From positions 2,232,001 to 2,296,000 of the forward strand of contig NZ_CP049861.1 of NCBI RefSeq assembly GCF_011299615.1: a stretch of 64,000 nucleotides of DNA, written 5' to 3'. The first letter of the stretch is position 1; each line of letters begins with the position of its first letter. Made by a program: the position numbers and the translations under genes. This document shows positions 16,636 through 25,836 of this stretch, piece by piece. This DNA is from Erysipelothrix sp. HDW6C (GTDB taxonomy: Bacteria; Bacillota_I; Bacilli_A; Erysipelotrichales; Erysipelotrichaceae). Under the pieces are notes generated by a model that saw nothing but the letters and a program-made list of their open reading frames with translations, was not told where the DNA came from and made no database searches.

Positions 16636-16908
16636 ATGAAGAATTACAGAGCACTTTTGTTTGCGATTCTATTGCTCTTTGTATTAGTAGGCTGCATGCC
16701 ATCGACTCTCCCTGTCGACCCCAAACCAGCTGGGTTCTTTTCTGGACTTTGGCACGGTTGGATTGCACCCGTTTCCTTAATTGTTTCATTTTTTAATAAT
16801 AATGTGTGTATTTATCAAAGTTTCAACACCGGATTCCCATATGATTTGGGATTCTATATTGCCATCATTAGTGGATTTGGAAGTATTGCATTCCGACGCC
16901 GTAAATAA
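16636..16908 (+). CDS. Small lipoprotein / membrane protein downstream of copY
   Basis: 90 residues. A lipoprotein signal with lipobox LVGC (Cys20) is followed by GFFSGLWHGWIAPVSLIVSFF and a second hydrophobic part, GFYIAIISGFGSIAFRRRK. The motif G-F-F-x-G-L-W-H-G is shared by a widespread small-protein family of unknown role in Bacillota. It begins 5 nt after copY and could be read from the same promoter, which would make it copper-inducible. An ATG 18 nt upstream (16618), overlapping copY and preceded by AGGG, is an alternative start. Confidence 0.7.
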   Translation: MKNYRALLFAILLLFVLVGCMPSTLPVDPKPAGFFSGLWHGWIAPVSLIVSFFNNNVCIYQSFNTGFPYDLGFYIAIISGFGSIAFRRRK

Positions 16909-16910
16909 TA

Positions 16911-16944
16911 AAAGGATTTGCTCATCAAAAAGCAAATCCTTTTT
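16911..16944. terminator. Bidirectional terminator
   Basis: AAAGGATTTGCT / AGCAAATCCTTT, 12-bp perfect stem, 8-nt loop, T-rich on both sides. It ends the copY unit and the ABC exporter gene. Confidence 0.88.
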
Positions 16945-16946
16945 AT

Positions 16947-18698
16947 TTACATTAACATGTCATCCAACGATTCCGGTAGCATATTATTTTTACTTGCTTC
17001 ATATAAATTACGGTAGTGACCTTCTTGAGCGAGTAGGCTTTCGTGGGTGCCCACTTGCGCAACCCCTTCTTTTCCCATCACCACAATCTTATCAGCATGC
17101 TGAACAGTCGTAAGACGGTGTGCGACCACTAAAACTGTACGACCTTGGGCAAGTGTTTCAAGACTCGCTTGGATGTATGCTTCCGTAATGTTGTCCAAAG
17201 CACTCGTAGCTTCATCAAGGATGAGAATTCGAGGATCCTTTAGGAATATGCGAGCGATCGAGATTCTTTGTTTTTGCCCACCCGATAGCATCACACCACG
17301 TTCTCCCACCATCGTATCATAACCATTTGGAAGGGATGCGATGAAGTCATGAATGCCCGCCTTTTGTGCTGCTGCTTCTATATCCCGTTGGCTCGCTGAA
17401 GGTTTGCCATACGCAATATTCTCACCAATCGTTCCCCAGAAAATAATAACATCTTGTTGTACATAACCAATTTGCTCTCTAAGCGAATGAAGGGTGACAT
17501 CTTTAATGTCAGTACCATCAATCGCGATCGATCCCGATGCTGTTTCATAAAAACGGGGGATTAATTGGGCAATGGTCGTTTTCCCAACCCCACTTGGACC
17601 AACGAGGGCAACCATCTCACCTGCGGGAATGCTCAAACTAAAGTCTTCAAGGACCCGCTCTTTTGCTGTTGCGTATTGAAACGAAACATTTTTAAAATCA
17701 ATGGCGCCATCAATTGCCCCTAAAGGTCTTGCATCGACTGCATTTTGAATGGTAACTGGCTCTCTCATTAAATCTTCGTAACGTTCAAATCCTGCCCATC
17801 CTTGTTGGAATGTTTCCAACATCGTCATAATTCGCTTAATTGGATTCACTAACATATTGAAGTAAAGAAAGTAAGCAAACATATCTCCGGTTGTAAACGT
17901 ACCATTTACAACAAGTATGGCACAACACACAAGAACTGCGACGTTCACAAACTGAACAAAGAATTGATTCATAGCATTGGTTTTCCCCAAGGCACGGTAA
18001 GCACCTTTATAGGCGTCAATGTATTGATCGTTGTCCGCTTCAAATCGCGCTACTTCATGCGCTTCATTTGCAAAGGCACGTGTTAATCGGATGCCAGAAA
18101 TACTTCCCTCAAGACGACTGTTGATTTGTGCATGTTCACGTCGCAAAACACGAAATGCAACCAAAAGGCCACTACGCGATAAAACCAATCCAATCATAAG
18201 CAATAAGAAAACACTCAAGAAGATTGTTGTGACCCAAAAGTTTAATTGAATAAGATAGAGATATCCCAAAATCATCATAATTGAAACCGAGAGAATTTCT
18301 TCGATACCATGATGCGCCAATTCCGATACTTCATGCAAATCAGAAGTAAGTCGCGTCATAATAATTCCCGTTTTATTAACATCGTAATAATCAAACGCGA
18401 GCATTTGCAGTTTTGAGAACGCTTTGAGACGCATATCCTTCTCTATTTGCATTCCCAGTAAATGCCCATAATACCCCACCATATAGTGGAGGAGGGCATA
18501 AAACAAGAGTAAACCAATCATAATCATTGCAATGTTAATGACAGCTTGCAGATTCCCCGCAGGAATCAAGTCATTCAATATATACCGTGTGAAAATTGGT
18601 ATTGAGAGCTCAATGAGCGTAAACAAAGCAACCATCGTAAGCACAAATGCCATTAATTTACGATGGGGCTTATAGTAAGACATAAACTTTTTTAACAT
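16947..18698 (-). CDS. ABC exporter, fused membrane and ATPase half-transporter
   Basis: 583 residues, the size of LmrA/BmrA-like half transporters that work as dimers. Six membrane segments fill residues 1 to about 310. The nucleotide-binding domain follows, with Walker A GPSGVGKTT, Q-loop IGYVQQD, signature LSGGQKQRISIARI, Walker B ILILDEATSALD and the H-loop VVAHR. Substrate (drug, lipid or peptide) cannot be read from sequence. GGAAGG lies 8 nt before the ATG. It stands alone between two terminated units. Confidence 0.92.
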   Translation of the reverse strand: MLKKFMSYYKPHRKLMAFVLTMVALFTLIELSIPIFTRYILNDLIPAGNLQAVINIAMIMIGLLLFYALLHYMVGYYGHLLGMQIEKDMRLKAFSKLQMLAFDYYDVNKTGIIMTRLTSDLHEVSELAHHGIEEILSVSIMMILGYLYLIQLNFWVTTIFLSVFLLLMIGLVLSRSGLLVAFRVLRREHAQINSRLEGSISGIRLTRAFANEAHEVARFEADNDQYIDAYKGAYRALGKTNAMNQFFVQFVNVAVLVCCAILVVNGTFTTGDMFAYFLYFNMLVNPIKRIMTMLETFQQGWAGFERYEDLMREPVTIQNAVDARPLGAIDGAIDFKNVSFQYATAKERVLEDFSLSIPAGEMVALVGPSGVGKTTIAQLIPRFYETASGSIAIDGTDIKDVTLHSLREQIGYVQQDVIIFWGTIGENIAYGKPSASQRDIEAAAQKAGIHDFIASLPNGYDTMVGERGVMLSGGQKQRISIARIFLKDPRILILDEATSALDNITEAYIQASLETLAQGRTVLVVAHRLTTVQHADKIVVMGKEGVAQVGTHESLLAQEGHYRNLYEASKNNMLPESLDDMLM

Positions 18699-18744
18699 AA
18701 ACGATTCCTTCCCCGTATTCTGATTTCATTGATTATAGCATATT

Positions 18745-19593
18745 TTATTCCCCAATAAGACCATTGCGCTTAAAGCTTTGTAGAATACCATCTTCTTCGG
18801 CAATAGCCGTTACTTCGTCCGCTATATCAAGCAACACTTGCTTGGCATTTGCCATCGCAACACCGTAATTCACAGCACGAAACATATCAACATCATTCCC
18901 ACCATCCCCATAGGCCATGGATTGTGATTGCTTGAAACCAAGATAATTTAAAACTTGATTTACCGCCGTGTACTTGGTGATCCCCTTGACCGCAACTTCA
19001 CCACTATTGGGTCCAAACATCGCTACTGTACTGTGATGCATCTCAAAATCGTCTCCAAACGCATCCACAACCGCTTGGTATGGATGTGTTGCGCTGATGA
19101 ATGAAATCTTATTAATTGCTGAATAATCAATGGGTTTGCCATCATTCTCAGAAAGAATCTCATAAAACCAATTTGCGCCTCCAAGTGGGCGTTCCAAATC
19201 GGGATGCTGATTAAAGAAACTATCGATTGCAACCTCCAATGATGCAACGCAATTATCACTCGCGAAAAGACCATCATTTGTTTCCAGGTAATAACCAATA
19301 TTATGTTCTTTAAAATAGGTTTCCAACACCCGTACTTTTGTTTCATCCATGGTTTGGTGCAACAGAACCACACCATCTACCTCAATATAAGCACCACCTG
19401 CACCGATAATGCCATCAAGATTTAGATTTAGAAGGGCATCGGTTATCTCTGGTTTTGAGCGCCCTGTACATAAGAATATCGTGTGACCTTGTTCCTTTGC
19501 TTGTTGAATTGCTTGCACTGCAGACGCAGGAACTGAACCATCCTGTGCGCACAACGTTCCATCGACATCCAAGAAAATACATTGTTTTTCCAT
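18745..19593 (-). CDS. HAD-superfamily Cof-type phosphatase
   Basis: 282 residues. The catalytic DxD motif is FLDVDGTLC, motif II is LCTGRS, and motif IV is YGDGGNDVDMF, which is the Cof/type IIB HAD layout with a C2B cap. These cytosolic enzymes dephosphorylate sugar phosphates, FMN, PLP or similar metabolites. The ATG has GGAGG 5 nt upstream; the frame stays open for another 100 codons through unrelated sequence, so the longer reading is rejected. A second Cof-type gene with another terminator lies 3 kb to the right. Confidence 0.88.
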   Translation of the reverse strand: MEKQCIFLDVDGTLCAQDGSVPASAVQAIQQAKEQGHTIFLCTGRSKPEITDALLNLNLDGIIGAGGAYIEVDGVVLLHQTMDETKVRVLETYFKEHNIGYYLETNDGLFASDNCVASLEVAIDSFFNQHPDLERPLGGANWFYEILSENDGKPIDYSAINKISFISATHPYQAVVDAFGDDFEMHHSTVAMFGPNSGEVAVKGITKYTAVNQVLNYLGFKQSQSMAYGDGGNDVDMFRAVNYGVAMANAKQVLLDIADEVTAIAEEDGILQSFKRNGLIGE

Positions 19594-19696
19594 CTTTACC
19601 TCCCATATTACATTGCTTTTATTATAACGCAAAAGTTCCATCCCTTTAACGAAACTTAACGTATATGCTATAATTTGGAATAAACAGAGGTAACGT

Positions 19697-20605
19697 ATGA
19701 AGACTTGGACAATCAGCACTCCCGACATTGATAAACGTATCGATGTGTTTTTAAATGAACACATGGATTTATCGCGCAGTAAAATTGCGATAATGATTAA
19801 AGAAGGTAAAGTCCTGTGCAACGCAGTTGCTGTGAAAGCCAAGTATAAGTTACGCCGCGACGATATTCTTGAAGTTGCGGATTTCGAAGTACAACCCATG
19901 CGTGTTGATAGTATCACGATGCCACTTGATATCGTTTTCGAAGATGACGATTTGCTTGTGGTAAATAAACCACGTGGTTTGGTTGTTCATCCGGGGAAAG
20001 GTGTCGAAGGTCCAACCTTATTAAATGGACTTGTTGCATACCTTAATCAGAACCCCGCCATAACAGTGCGACCGGGTATGGTTCACCGTATTGATAAGGA
20101 CACATCGGGATTGCTTGTCATTGCAAAGAATGATAAAACTCACACCTTTTTAGCGGAACAATTATTGGATAAAACCATGCAACGATATTATCTTGCTTTG
20201 GTTCATGGAACATTGCATGAAGATTGTAGTGTGGATGCTCCCATTGGCCTTGATCCAGTTGTCCACCGTAAAATGGCAGTAACCGATAAGAATAGCAAAC
20301 CTGCCCTTACCCATTTCTTCGTTAAGGACACTTATCCCCACCATTCACTCATCGAATGTCGCCTTAAAACAGGACGCACTCACCAAATCCGTGTCCACGC
20401 TCAATCGATTGGACACCCCTTAATTGGCGATCCACTTTATGGTCGGCCCGAAGATACAAATCGTGAGGGTCAATACCTTTTTGCCTACCACCTTGAGTTT
20501 CTGCACCCCAAAACAAAAACTCTGGTTTCCTTTGAAGTACCGTATCCAACCTATTTTTCTGAGTGCATCCATCAATTGCAAGCACCAACGAAAGGCACAT
20601 TATGA
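19697..20605 (+). CDS. RluD-family 23S rRNA/tRNA pseudouridine synthase
   Basis: 302 residues. An N-terminal S4 RNA-binding domain (about 14-60; RIDVFLNEHMDLSRSKIAIMIKEGKV) is followed by the RluA/RluD catalytic domain. The active site is GMVHRIDKDTSGLLVIAKN (Asp in the HRIDxxTSG motif), with LKTGRTHQIRVHAQSIGHPL as the second signature. RluD acts on helix 69 of 23S rRNA, but paralogues are common and the target is not certain. AGAGG lies 6 nt before the ATG. Its stop overlaps the next start (ATGA). Confidence 0.92.
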   Translation: MKTWTISTPDIDKRIDVFLNEHMDLSRSKIAIMIKEGKVLCNAVAVKAKYKLRRDDILEVADFEVQPMRVDSITMPLDIVFEDDDLLVVNKPRGLVVHPGKGVEGPTLLNGLVAYLNQNPAITVRPGMVHRIDKDTSGLLVIAKNDKTHTFLAEQLLDKTMQRYYLALVHGTLHEDCSVDAPIGLDPVVHRKMAVTDKNSKPALTHFFVKDTYPHHSLIECRLKTGRTHQIRVHAQSIGHPLIGDPLYGRPEDTNREGQYLFAYHLEFLHPKTKTLVSFEVPYPTYFSECIHQLQAPTKGTL

Positions 20606-22368
20606 AACTTAAAGCACGCGACATTCTCAAAGAAAGTACCCGATTGATTGGAAATGACCTTTGGCGTTACGTACTGGTTATTGCCTTAACCGAAACCATG
20701 GCACTCTTACTGGTTCGCCAAGTCAGCTCGCGCATTTTCCAGTTGGCACTTGTTAGTGCAAAAGTTCAGGGAATCAACAATCAAAACTACTTACAAATTT
20801 TGACCAATCCCATTGCACTCATACTTATTCTTTTTACGCTCTTTCTCCTGGGAACATTTGTCGTCTTACAAATCACGACAGTCCTTGCTTTTGCAGATAG
20901 ACCGTATCACGATAACAAGCTTTCCCTCAAGTCGATTTTCAAACCCATTCTCAAAATGAAACCCACGAATTACCTTGTCTTTGTATTGTATATTTTCATC
21001 ATCATGCCTTTAGGTAATGTGGGACTTACATCGGTTGTTACCGAGTCCTTGCGCATTCCATCCTTCATTATAGAGTTTATCGAATCGGTTCCATGGATGA
21101 TGATAACGTATTACCTTGGCCTCATTGTTTTGTTTTACCTCAATATTCGTTTCTTTTTTGCATTCATTATCTTTTACAACGAACCCGGATCATTTATGCA
21201 AGCATTGAAACACAGTTGGACCATCACACGAAAACATGCATATCTCATCTTTAAGATAACGATACTCATTGGCGCAGGAACCATTCTCGCAACCCTACTT
21301 GCATTACTGATTACACTGTTACCACTTATTGTCAGTGAACACTTTTTCCCAAATAATTTGAAACTGGTAAATTCTCTCTTATCAACCGCTTTCCTCTTCC
21401 TTGTGATGTTCATCGTTTCGTTGTCATCCATCTTTATGATTCAAGGAACAGTCGTTGCGTATCACCAACTTAAAGGTGATCAAGTATCACCAAGCCGTGC
21501 TTTTTATAAACCAAAGAAACACAGTCTCATCATTAACAGTCTTGTCATTATTGCCTTTGTATTCTTTGCGGCTGTTGCCTACTTTGACACGCCAAACCAT
21601 GCCTTAGCAGGAAGTGTTTCTGTGGTCTCTCATCGTGGCGAATCAAGAAACGCTGTTGAGAATACCTTGGAATCTCTTGAACTGGCAGCAAAACACAAAC
21701 CATCGTATGTGGAAATGGATATCCAACAACTTGCTGATGGAACCATTGTAGTATTTCATGATTATGACCTAAAGCGCTTGGCAGGAATCAATCGCAAACT
21801 CAACACCTACACGATCGATGAGTTGCGTGGTGTCTCAATACATTCACATGGAAATACATCCACAATCCCCACGCTCGATGAATATCTTGCTCTTGCAGAT
21901 TCTTTGAATCAAAACATTATGATTGAAATCAAGACAACGACGAAAGACTCTCCGGAATTCCTCGGTGATATTATGAAAATTGTTGAAAGTCACAACATGC
22001 GAGATCGCGTCATCTATCAATCGTTGGACAAATATGCAATTCTTAATTATAAAGAGAAATTTCCCGATGCAACTGTTGGTTATATCTTAGGAATAAATAT
22101 CGGAGGTTTAGAAGATATGAATGTCGATTTCTTCTCGTTGGAAGATTATTCTGTCACGACACGTGTCGTCAACGATGCACAGCGCATGCGCAAAGGACTC
22201 TTTGTCTGGACAATTAACTCTGAAGAATTAATGCAGTTCTATTTTAAAACGCAAATAACTGGCATCATAACAGATAATCTTGAACTTGCTGAAGAAGTGC
22301 GCGAGGATATGAAGAAAACGCCTATCAGTGATTTATTCTGGTCTCTCGATTTTCTCGAATCGCGATAA
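20602..22368 (+). CDS. Membrane-anchored glycerophosphodiester phosphodiesterase
   Basis: 588 residues. The N-terminal half (to about 330) is a membrane domain of roughly eight segments, the GDPD-associated membrane domain. The C-terminal half is the GDPD barrel: VSHRGESRNAVENTLESLE (catalytic His and the E-N-T block), VEMDIQQLADGTIVVFHDYDLKRL (metal ligands and second His), then IMIEIKTT and GLFVWTINSEE. It hydrolyses glycerophosphodiesters to glycerol-3-phosphate and an alcohol. In Gram-positive bacteria related proteins trim teichoic-acid or lipid headgroups. It overlaps the pseudouridine synthase by 4 nt and is cotranscribed with it. Confidence 0.92.
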   Translation: MKLKARDILKESTRLIGNDLWRYVLVIALTETMALLLVRQVSSRIFQLALVSAKVQGINNQNYLQILTNPIALILILFTLFLLGTFVVLQITTVLAFADRPYHDNKLSLKSIFKPILKMKPTNYLVFVLYIFIIMPLGNVGLTSVVTESLRIPSFIIEFIESVPWMMITYYLGLIVLFYLNIRFFFAFIIFYNEPGSFMQALKHSWTITRKHAYLIFKITILIGAGTILATLLALLITLLPLIVSEHFFPNNLKLVNSLLSTAFLFLVMFIVSLSSIFMIQGTVVAYHQLKGDQVSPSRAFYKPKKHSLIINSLVIIAFVFFAAVAYFDTPNHALAGSVSVVSHRGESRNAVENTLESLELAAKHKPSYVEMDIQQLADGTIVVFHDYDLKRLAGINRKLNTYTIDELRGVSIHSHGNTSTIPTLDEYLALADSLNQNIMIEIKTTTKDSPEFLGDIMKIVESHNMRDRVIYQSLDKYAILNYKEKFPDATVGYILGINIGGLEDMNVDFFSLEDYSVTTRVVNDAQRMRKGLFVWTINSEELMQFYFKTQITGIITDNLELAEEVREDMKKTPISDLFWSLDFLESR

Positions 22369-22372
22369 AAAG

Positions 22373-22399
22373 AAAAGAAGTCGTTATGCGACTTCTTTT
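22373..22399. terminator. Bidirectional terminator
   Basis: AAAAGAAGTCG / CGACTTCTTTT, 11-bp stem with loop TTATG. The stop codon of the leftward HAD gene is in the loop. Confidence 0.88.
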
Positions 22400-23244
22400 A
22401 ATATGTTTTTCACAATATAATTGGCAACACCATTATCGTCATTGCTATCCGCAATATCGTCCGCAATTGCTTTCAAGTTTTCGCGTGCATTGGCCATCGC
22501 AACACCACAACCACATCGCTCAATAAGCGTTAGATCATTGTCACTGTCACCAAACGAAAGAATTTCTTCTGGTTTGATTCCACGTGTCGCAGCATACTTG
22601 ACCAAGGCATCGCCTTTGTTTACATCACGATGCATAATTTCTGCCCATCCAAAACCAACCACCAAAAGAACAAAGTCCTCATCAAACTCAGCAGCAACGC
22701 GCTCTTTGACAAGCTCTGTATAATCACCATTTTGAATGTAGACCATTTTTAGAATTTCCTGACCTTCATCAAATATATGTTTTATGTCATCAAGGCCGTT
22801 TATTTTTAGGGTTGTCGCGCGATCATTAAAAAACGTCATCCGATCTTCATCAACACCCAATTCATAATCTTGAAATGACAAATCGTCCATGTGGTAATAA
22901 ATAATGTCTTCAAGACAGTATAAAACACCCATATGATACTTGCGACCAATGACTTCGAATTTACGACACTCTTCAAACGTCATTGTGCGTCCATGCTCAG
23001 AATATCCCGTAAGTGGGTTTTCAACACGGAGTCCATTGAGTGAAACAATCCCCATTTCTCCATTTGGAATCCCTAATTGTGCAGCAACTTCCACAGCACT
23101 GTCGTAGTTACGTCCGGTGGCAATTACAAATTCAACGCCTTGCTGGCGGACTTTTTGTACAATTTCACGTGTGTAATCCGTGACCTTATGCTCATTATTT
23201 ATCAGTGTTCCATCAATATCACTAGCAATCATCTTTATTGTCAT
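22384..23244 (-). CDS. HAD-superfamily Cof-type phosphatase
   Basis: 286 residues. Motif I is IASDIDGTLINN, motif II FVIATGRNYD, motif IV LSFGDSDNDLTLIERC, then GVAMANARE: the Cof/YidA-like group. It is likely a sugar-phosphate or cofactor phosphatase in the cytosol. GGAGG lies 5 nt upstream of the ATG; 10 further codons upstream are open but have no ribosome site. The same motif order occurs in the gene at 18745-19593, but the two are clearly diverged. They look like members of one large family rather than a recent duplication. Confidence 0.88.
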   Translation of the reverse strand: MTIKMIASDIDGTLINNEHKVTDYTREIVQKVRQQGVEFVIATGRNYDSAVEVAAQLGIPNGEMGIVSLNGLRVENPLTGYSEHGRTMTFEECRKFEVIGRKYHMGVLYCLEDIIYYHMDDLSFQDYELGVDEDRMTFFNDRATTLKINGLDDIKHIFDEGQEILKMVYIQNGDYTELVKERVAAEFDEDFVLLVVGFGWAEIMHRDVNKGDALVKYAATRGIKPEEILSFGDSDNDLTLIERCGCGVAMANARENLKAIADDIADSNDDNGVANYIVKNILKEVA

Positions 23245-23263
23245 CGTTTCCTCCATAAGCAAC

Positions 23264-23295
23264 AAAACCACCATTGTCCTGGCAATGGTGGTTTT
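23264..23295 (-). terminator. Terminator of the MazG-like gene
   Basis: AAAACCACCATTG / CAATGGTGGTTTT, 13-bp perfect stem with a 6-nt loop. It is symmetric, but placed after the leftward gene. Confidence 0.8.
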
Positions 23296-23297
23296 GA

Positions 23298-23684
23298 TTA
23301 TTTCATTGCTTCAATAGCTTGCGCCAGTTTTTCGTGGGGATCTTCCCAACCTTCTGGCTTCATTGTTTTTCCATCTTCTTTATAATGTGGTTTGCCATCT
23401 TCCCAAAGTTTTGACATGTTAGCATGTTGAACAATATCAAAAAGCGCCTCGGGTTTGATACCCATTTCCACAAGTGTTCCCAATGCGAAGTAGATTGTAT
23501 CGATCATTGCATCTGCTTGTTCGACAACTTCATCCGCTTCTAAGAACTCGTTAATTTCCTCAAGCATCCAATTATAACGTTTTTGTGCACGTTCTTTTGC
23601 CATGAATGTTGGTTTTGATTCAACAGGGTGGTTAAACTTCTCGTGAAAGAGTTTTACTGCTTCCCATTCTCTATTCATTCCCAT
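23298..23684 (-). CDS. MazG-like / all-alpha NTP pyrophosphohydrolase family protein
   Basis: 128 residues. The alpha-helical metal site reads EEINEFLEADEVVEQADAMIDTIYF, which fits the E-x-x-E ... D-x-x-D pattern of the MazG/dUTPase-like NTP-PPase fold. The C-terminal NMSKLWEDGKPHYKEDGKTM block is typical of the 'Cof-like' stand-alone subgroup. Such enzymes hydrolyse non-canonical nucleotide triphosphates and keep the pool clean. GGAG precedes the ATG by 10 nt; the second Met, two codons on, is further away. Single gene. Confidence 0.8.
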   Translation of the reverse strand: MGMNREWEAVKLFHEKFNHPVESKPTFMAKERAQKRYNWMLEEINEFLEADEVVEQADAMIDTIYFALGTLVEMGIKPEALFDIVQHANMSKLWEDGKPHYKEDGKTMKPEGWEDPHEKLAQAIEAMK

Positions 23685-23798
23685 AGATTCGTGTCTCCAT
23701 TTCTTTAAATATTACTTACTAATCATATCATATTCAAGCCCACCATGCTTGCTGACAGACTGTCTCCGATAACTTTTTTAACTAATTCATGCGGATAT

Positions 23799-23827
23799 TT
23801 GCATTCTGTTTAATCATGCGTTATAAT
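23799..23827 (+). promoter_or_regulatory. Promoter of the P1B-4 ATPase
   Basis: TTGCAT, 17-nt spacer, TATAAT. Confidence 0.8.
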
Positions 23828-23828
23828 G

Positions 23829-23854
23829 AACACATGAACAAGTACTCATATGTT
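23829..23854. promoter_or_regulatory. Inverted repeat at the transcription start of the P1B-4 ATPase
   Basis: AACACATGA / TCATATGTT arms (8 of 9 positions complementary), 8 nt apart, starting 1 nt after the -10. A metalloregulator operator (ArsR/SmtB, Fur or PerR type) would fit this place, but the regulator is not identified. Confidence 0.45.
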
Positions 23855-23868
23855 TAGGAGGTAGTACT

Positions 23869-25806
23869 ATGACACATTCAAACCACAATGACCATGATCA
23901 CCACGATCACGACCATGCAGGTCATGACCATGAACACAATCACGGAAAAATGCCAATTGTTCTTTTCTTTATCGGACTCGCAGCATTTATTGTTGCACTG
24001 CTCATTCCTGATTCAATTTGGAAGAATATACTCTTTATCGTAACCATGATTGGAACGGGTTACCACATTATTATTGAGGGATTTGGAGACACAATTCGAA
24101 ATACGCGTAAAAACCGTAAGTTCTCACCAAACATCCACATCTTAATGACCCTCGCTGCCATTGGCGCCTGTTTTATCGGTGACTTCTTCGAAGGGGCATT
24201 GTTGATTGTTATCTTTGCTGCTGCACACTTCTTGGAAGATTACGCTGAAGGGCGAAGCAAACGTGAAATCACAAACCTCATGAAAATGAATCCGACTGAA
24301 GCCCGACTCTTAAAGGAAGACGGATCGTACGAGAGCGTTGAAGTTTCTACACTTAAAATTGGTGATCGACTTCAAGTTCTTAATGGGGACCAAATTCCAA
24401 CTGACGGTGTCATTCTAACCGGCTATACATCGATTGACGAATCTGCAATTAACGGAGAAAGTATTCCCCGGGAAAAAACAATCGGTGATGATGTCTTCGG
24501 GAGTACCATCAATGGTACGGGATCTTTCACAATGGAAGTTACCAAAGATACACAGGATACACTCTTCGCCAAGATTCTTGAGCTTGTTAATCAATCACAA
24601 TCAAATTTATCGAAAACAGCTTCAAAAATTAAACAACTTGAACCAAAATATGTTACTGCTGTATTAATTCTTGTACCTATTGTAATCGTAGCTAGTCCTT
24701 TCCTTTTTGGATGGACATGGTATGAAAGTTTCTATCGAGGCATGGTATTCTTAACCGTTGCATCACCCTGCGCACTTGCGGCCAGTGCAGTTCCTGCTAC
24801 CTTATCTGCAATTTCAAATTTAGCCAAACATGGTGTCCTCTTTAAAGGCGGTTCCTACTTATCAAACCTTAACGATATCAAGGCCGTTGCCTTTGATAAA
24901 ACAGGAACATTAACACAAGGAAAACCAACAGTGACCGATTTCTTCTTCGAAGAGTCTGTATCAATTAATGACTCCGAACGCTATCTTGATATCATCGTAG
25001 CAATGGAAAAAACAGCCAACCATCCTTTGGCAGCAGCAATCCTCAACAAATTCACACCGACTGAAATTATCGAAGTTGATGTAGAAAACATTATTGGTCG
25101 CGGCCTTGTCACAATCATTGACGGTGTTGAGTATCAAATTGGAAAACCTGAAAGTTTCACCAATGTTGGTGCATCCATCGCTGAGCATAATGAAACCTAT
25201 GCACACGAAGGAAAAACAGTTGTCTATTTCTCAAGAGACAATCATGTTGTTGGAATGATTGCCATGATGGATGTTCCTAACGAGAATGCGAAAGGTGTTA
25301 TCAAATACCTTCAATCACGCGGTATTCATACAGTCATGATTACTGGTGATTCCGAAGTTACCGGTCAAGCAGTTGGACGCCAACTGGGAATTAATCAAGT
25401 TATCGGAAACGTCTTACCAGAAAATAAAGCAAGCATCATCCAAGATTTGCAAAGTAAATACGGTGTCGTTGCCATGCTTGGTGATGGGGTTAATGATGCT
25501 CCAGCCCTCGTTACTGCTGACATTGGAATTGCCATGGGTGATGGTACCGATATCGCCATTGACGTCGCTGATGCAGTACTCATGCAAAACGACTTAACGA
25601 AATTTAGCTATGCCCATAAGGTCTCGCACAAACTCAATAATATTGTATGGCAAAACATTATCTTCTCGATGGTTGTTGTCGTGATGCTTGTTATCATGAA
25701 CTTCATGGGAAACATGGACTTACCACTTGGTGTTCTTGTTCACGAAGGAAGTACAATCGTTGTTCTCTTTAATGGATTACGCCTCTTACTCCCTATGAAA
25801 AACTAA
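23869..25806 (+). CDS. Heavy-metal P1B-4-type ATPase (SPC motif)
   Basis: 645 residues. A short His-rich tail (about residues 4-27, repeats of HDH/HDHDH) precedes the membrane region; no CxxC domain is present. The transmembrane signature is TVASPCALAASAVPA (SPC), and the last helices carry HEGSTIVVLFNGLRLL, together defining P1B-4. Catalytic blocks are INGES, DKTGTLTQG, NHPLA, ITGDS and [10 protein letters not shown]. Family members export Co2+, Fe2+, Zn2+ or Ni2+ (CoaT, PfeT/ZosA); the metal is not decidable here. AGGAGG lies 9 nt before the ATG. The spacing of -10, inverted repeat and start suggests metal-dependent repression. Confidence 0.9.
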   Translation: MTHSNHNDHDHHDHDHAGHDHEHNHGKMPIVLFFIGLAAFIVALLIPDSIWKNILFIVTMIGTGYHIIIEGFGDTIRNTRKNRKFSPNIHILMTLAAIGACFIGDFFEGALLIVIFAAAHFLEDYAEGRSKREITNLMKMNPTEARLLKEDGSYESVEVSTLKIGDRLQVLNGDQIPTDGVILTGYTSIDESAINGESIPREKTIGDDVFGSTINGTGSFTMEVTKDTQDTLFAKILELVNQSQSNLSKTASKIKQLEPKYVTAVLILVPIVIVASPFLFGWTWYESFYRGMVFLTVASPCALAASAVPATLSAISNLAKHGVLFKGGSYLSNLNDIKAVAFDKTGTLTQGKPTVTDFFFEESVSINDSERYLDIIVAMEKTANHPLAAAILNKFTPTEIIEVDVENIIGRGLVTIIDGVEYQIGKPESFTNVGASIAEHNETYAHEGKTVVYFSRDNHVVGMIAMMDVPNENAKGVIKYLQSRGIHTVMITGDSEVTGQAVGRQLGINQVIGNVLPENKASIIQDLQSKYGVVAMLGDGVNDAPALVTADIGIAMGDGTDIAIDVADAVLMQNDLTKFSYAHKVSHKLNNIVWQNIIFSMVVVVMLVIMNFMGNMDLPLGVLVHEGSTIVVLFNGLRLLLPMKN

Positions 25807-25809
25807 ACA

Positions 25810-25836
25810 AAAGCCCACTTCAATGAAGTGGGCTTT
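25810..25836. terminator. Bidirectional terminator
   Basis: AAAGCCCACTTC / GAAGTGGGCTTT, 12-bp stem with loop AAT. It ends both converging genes. Confidence 0.85.

Noticed and set aside
16781-17113. Rightward open frame across the copY unit terminator
   Set aside because: It reads through a strong bidirectional terminator and then antisense to the ABC exporter.
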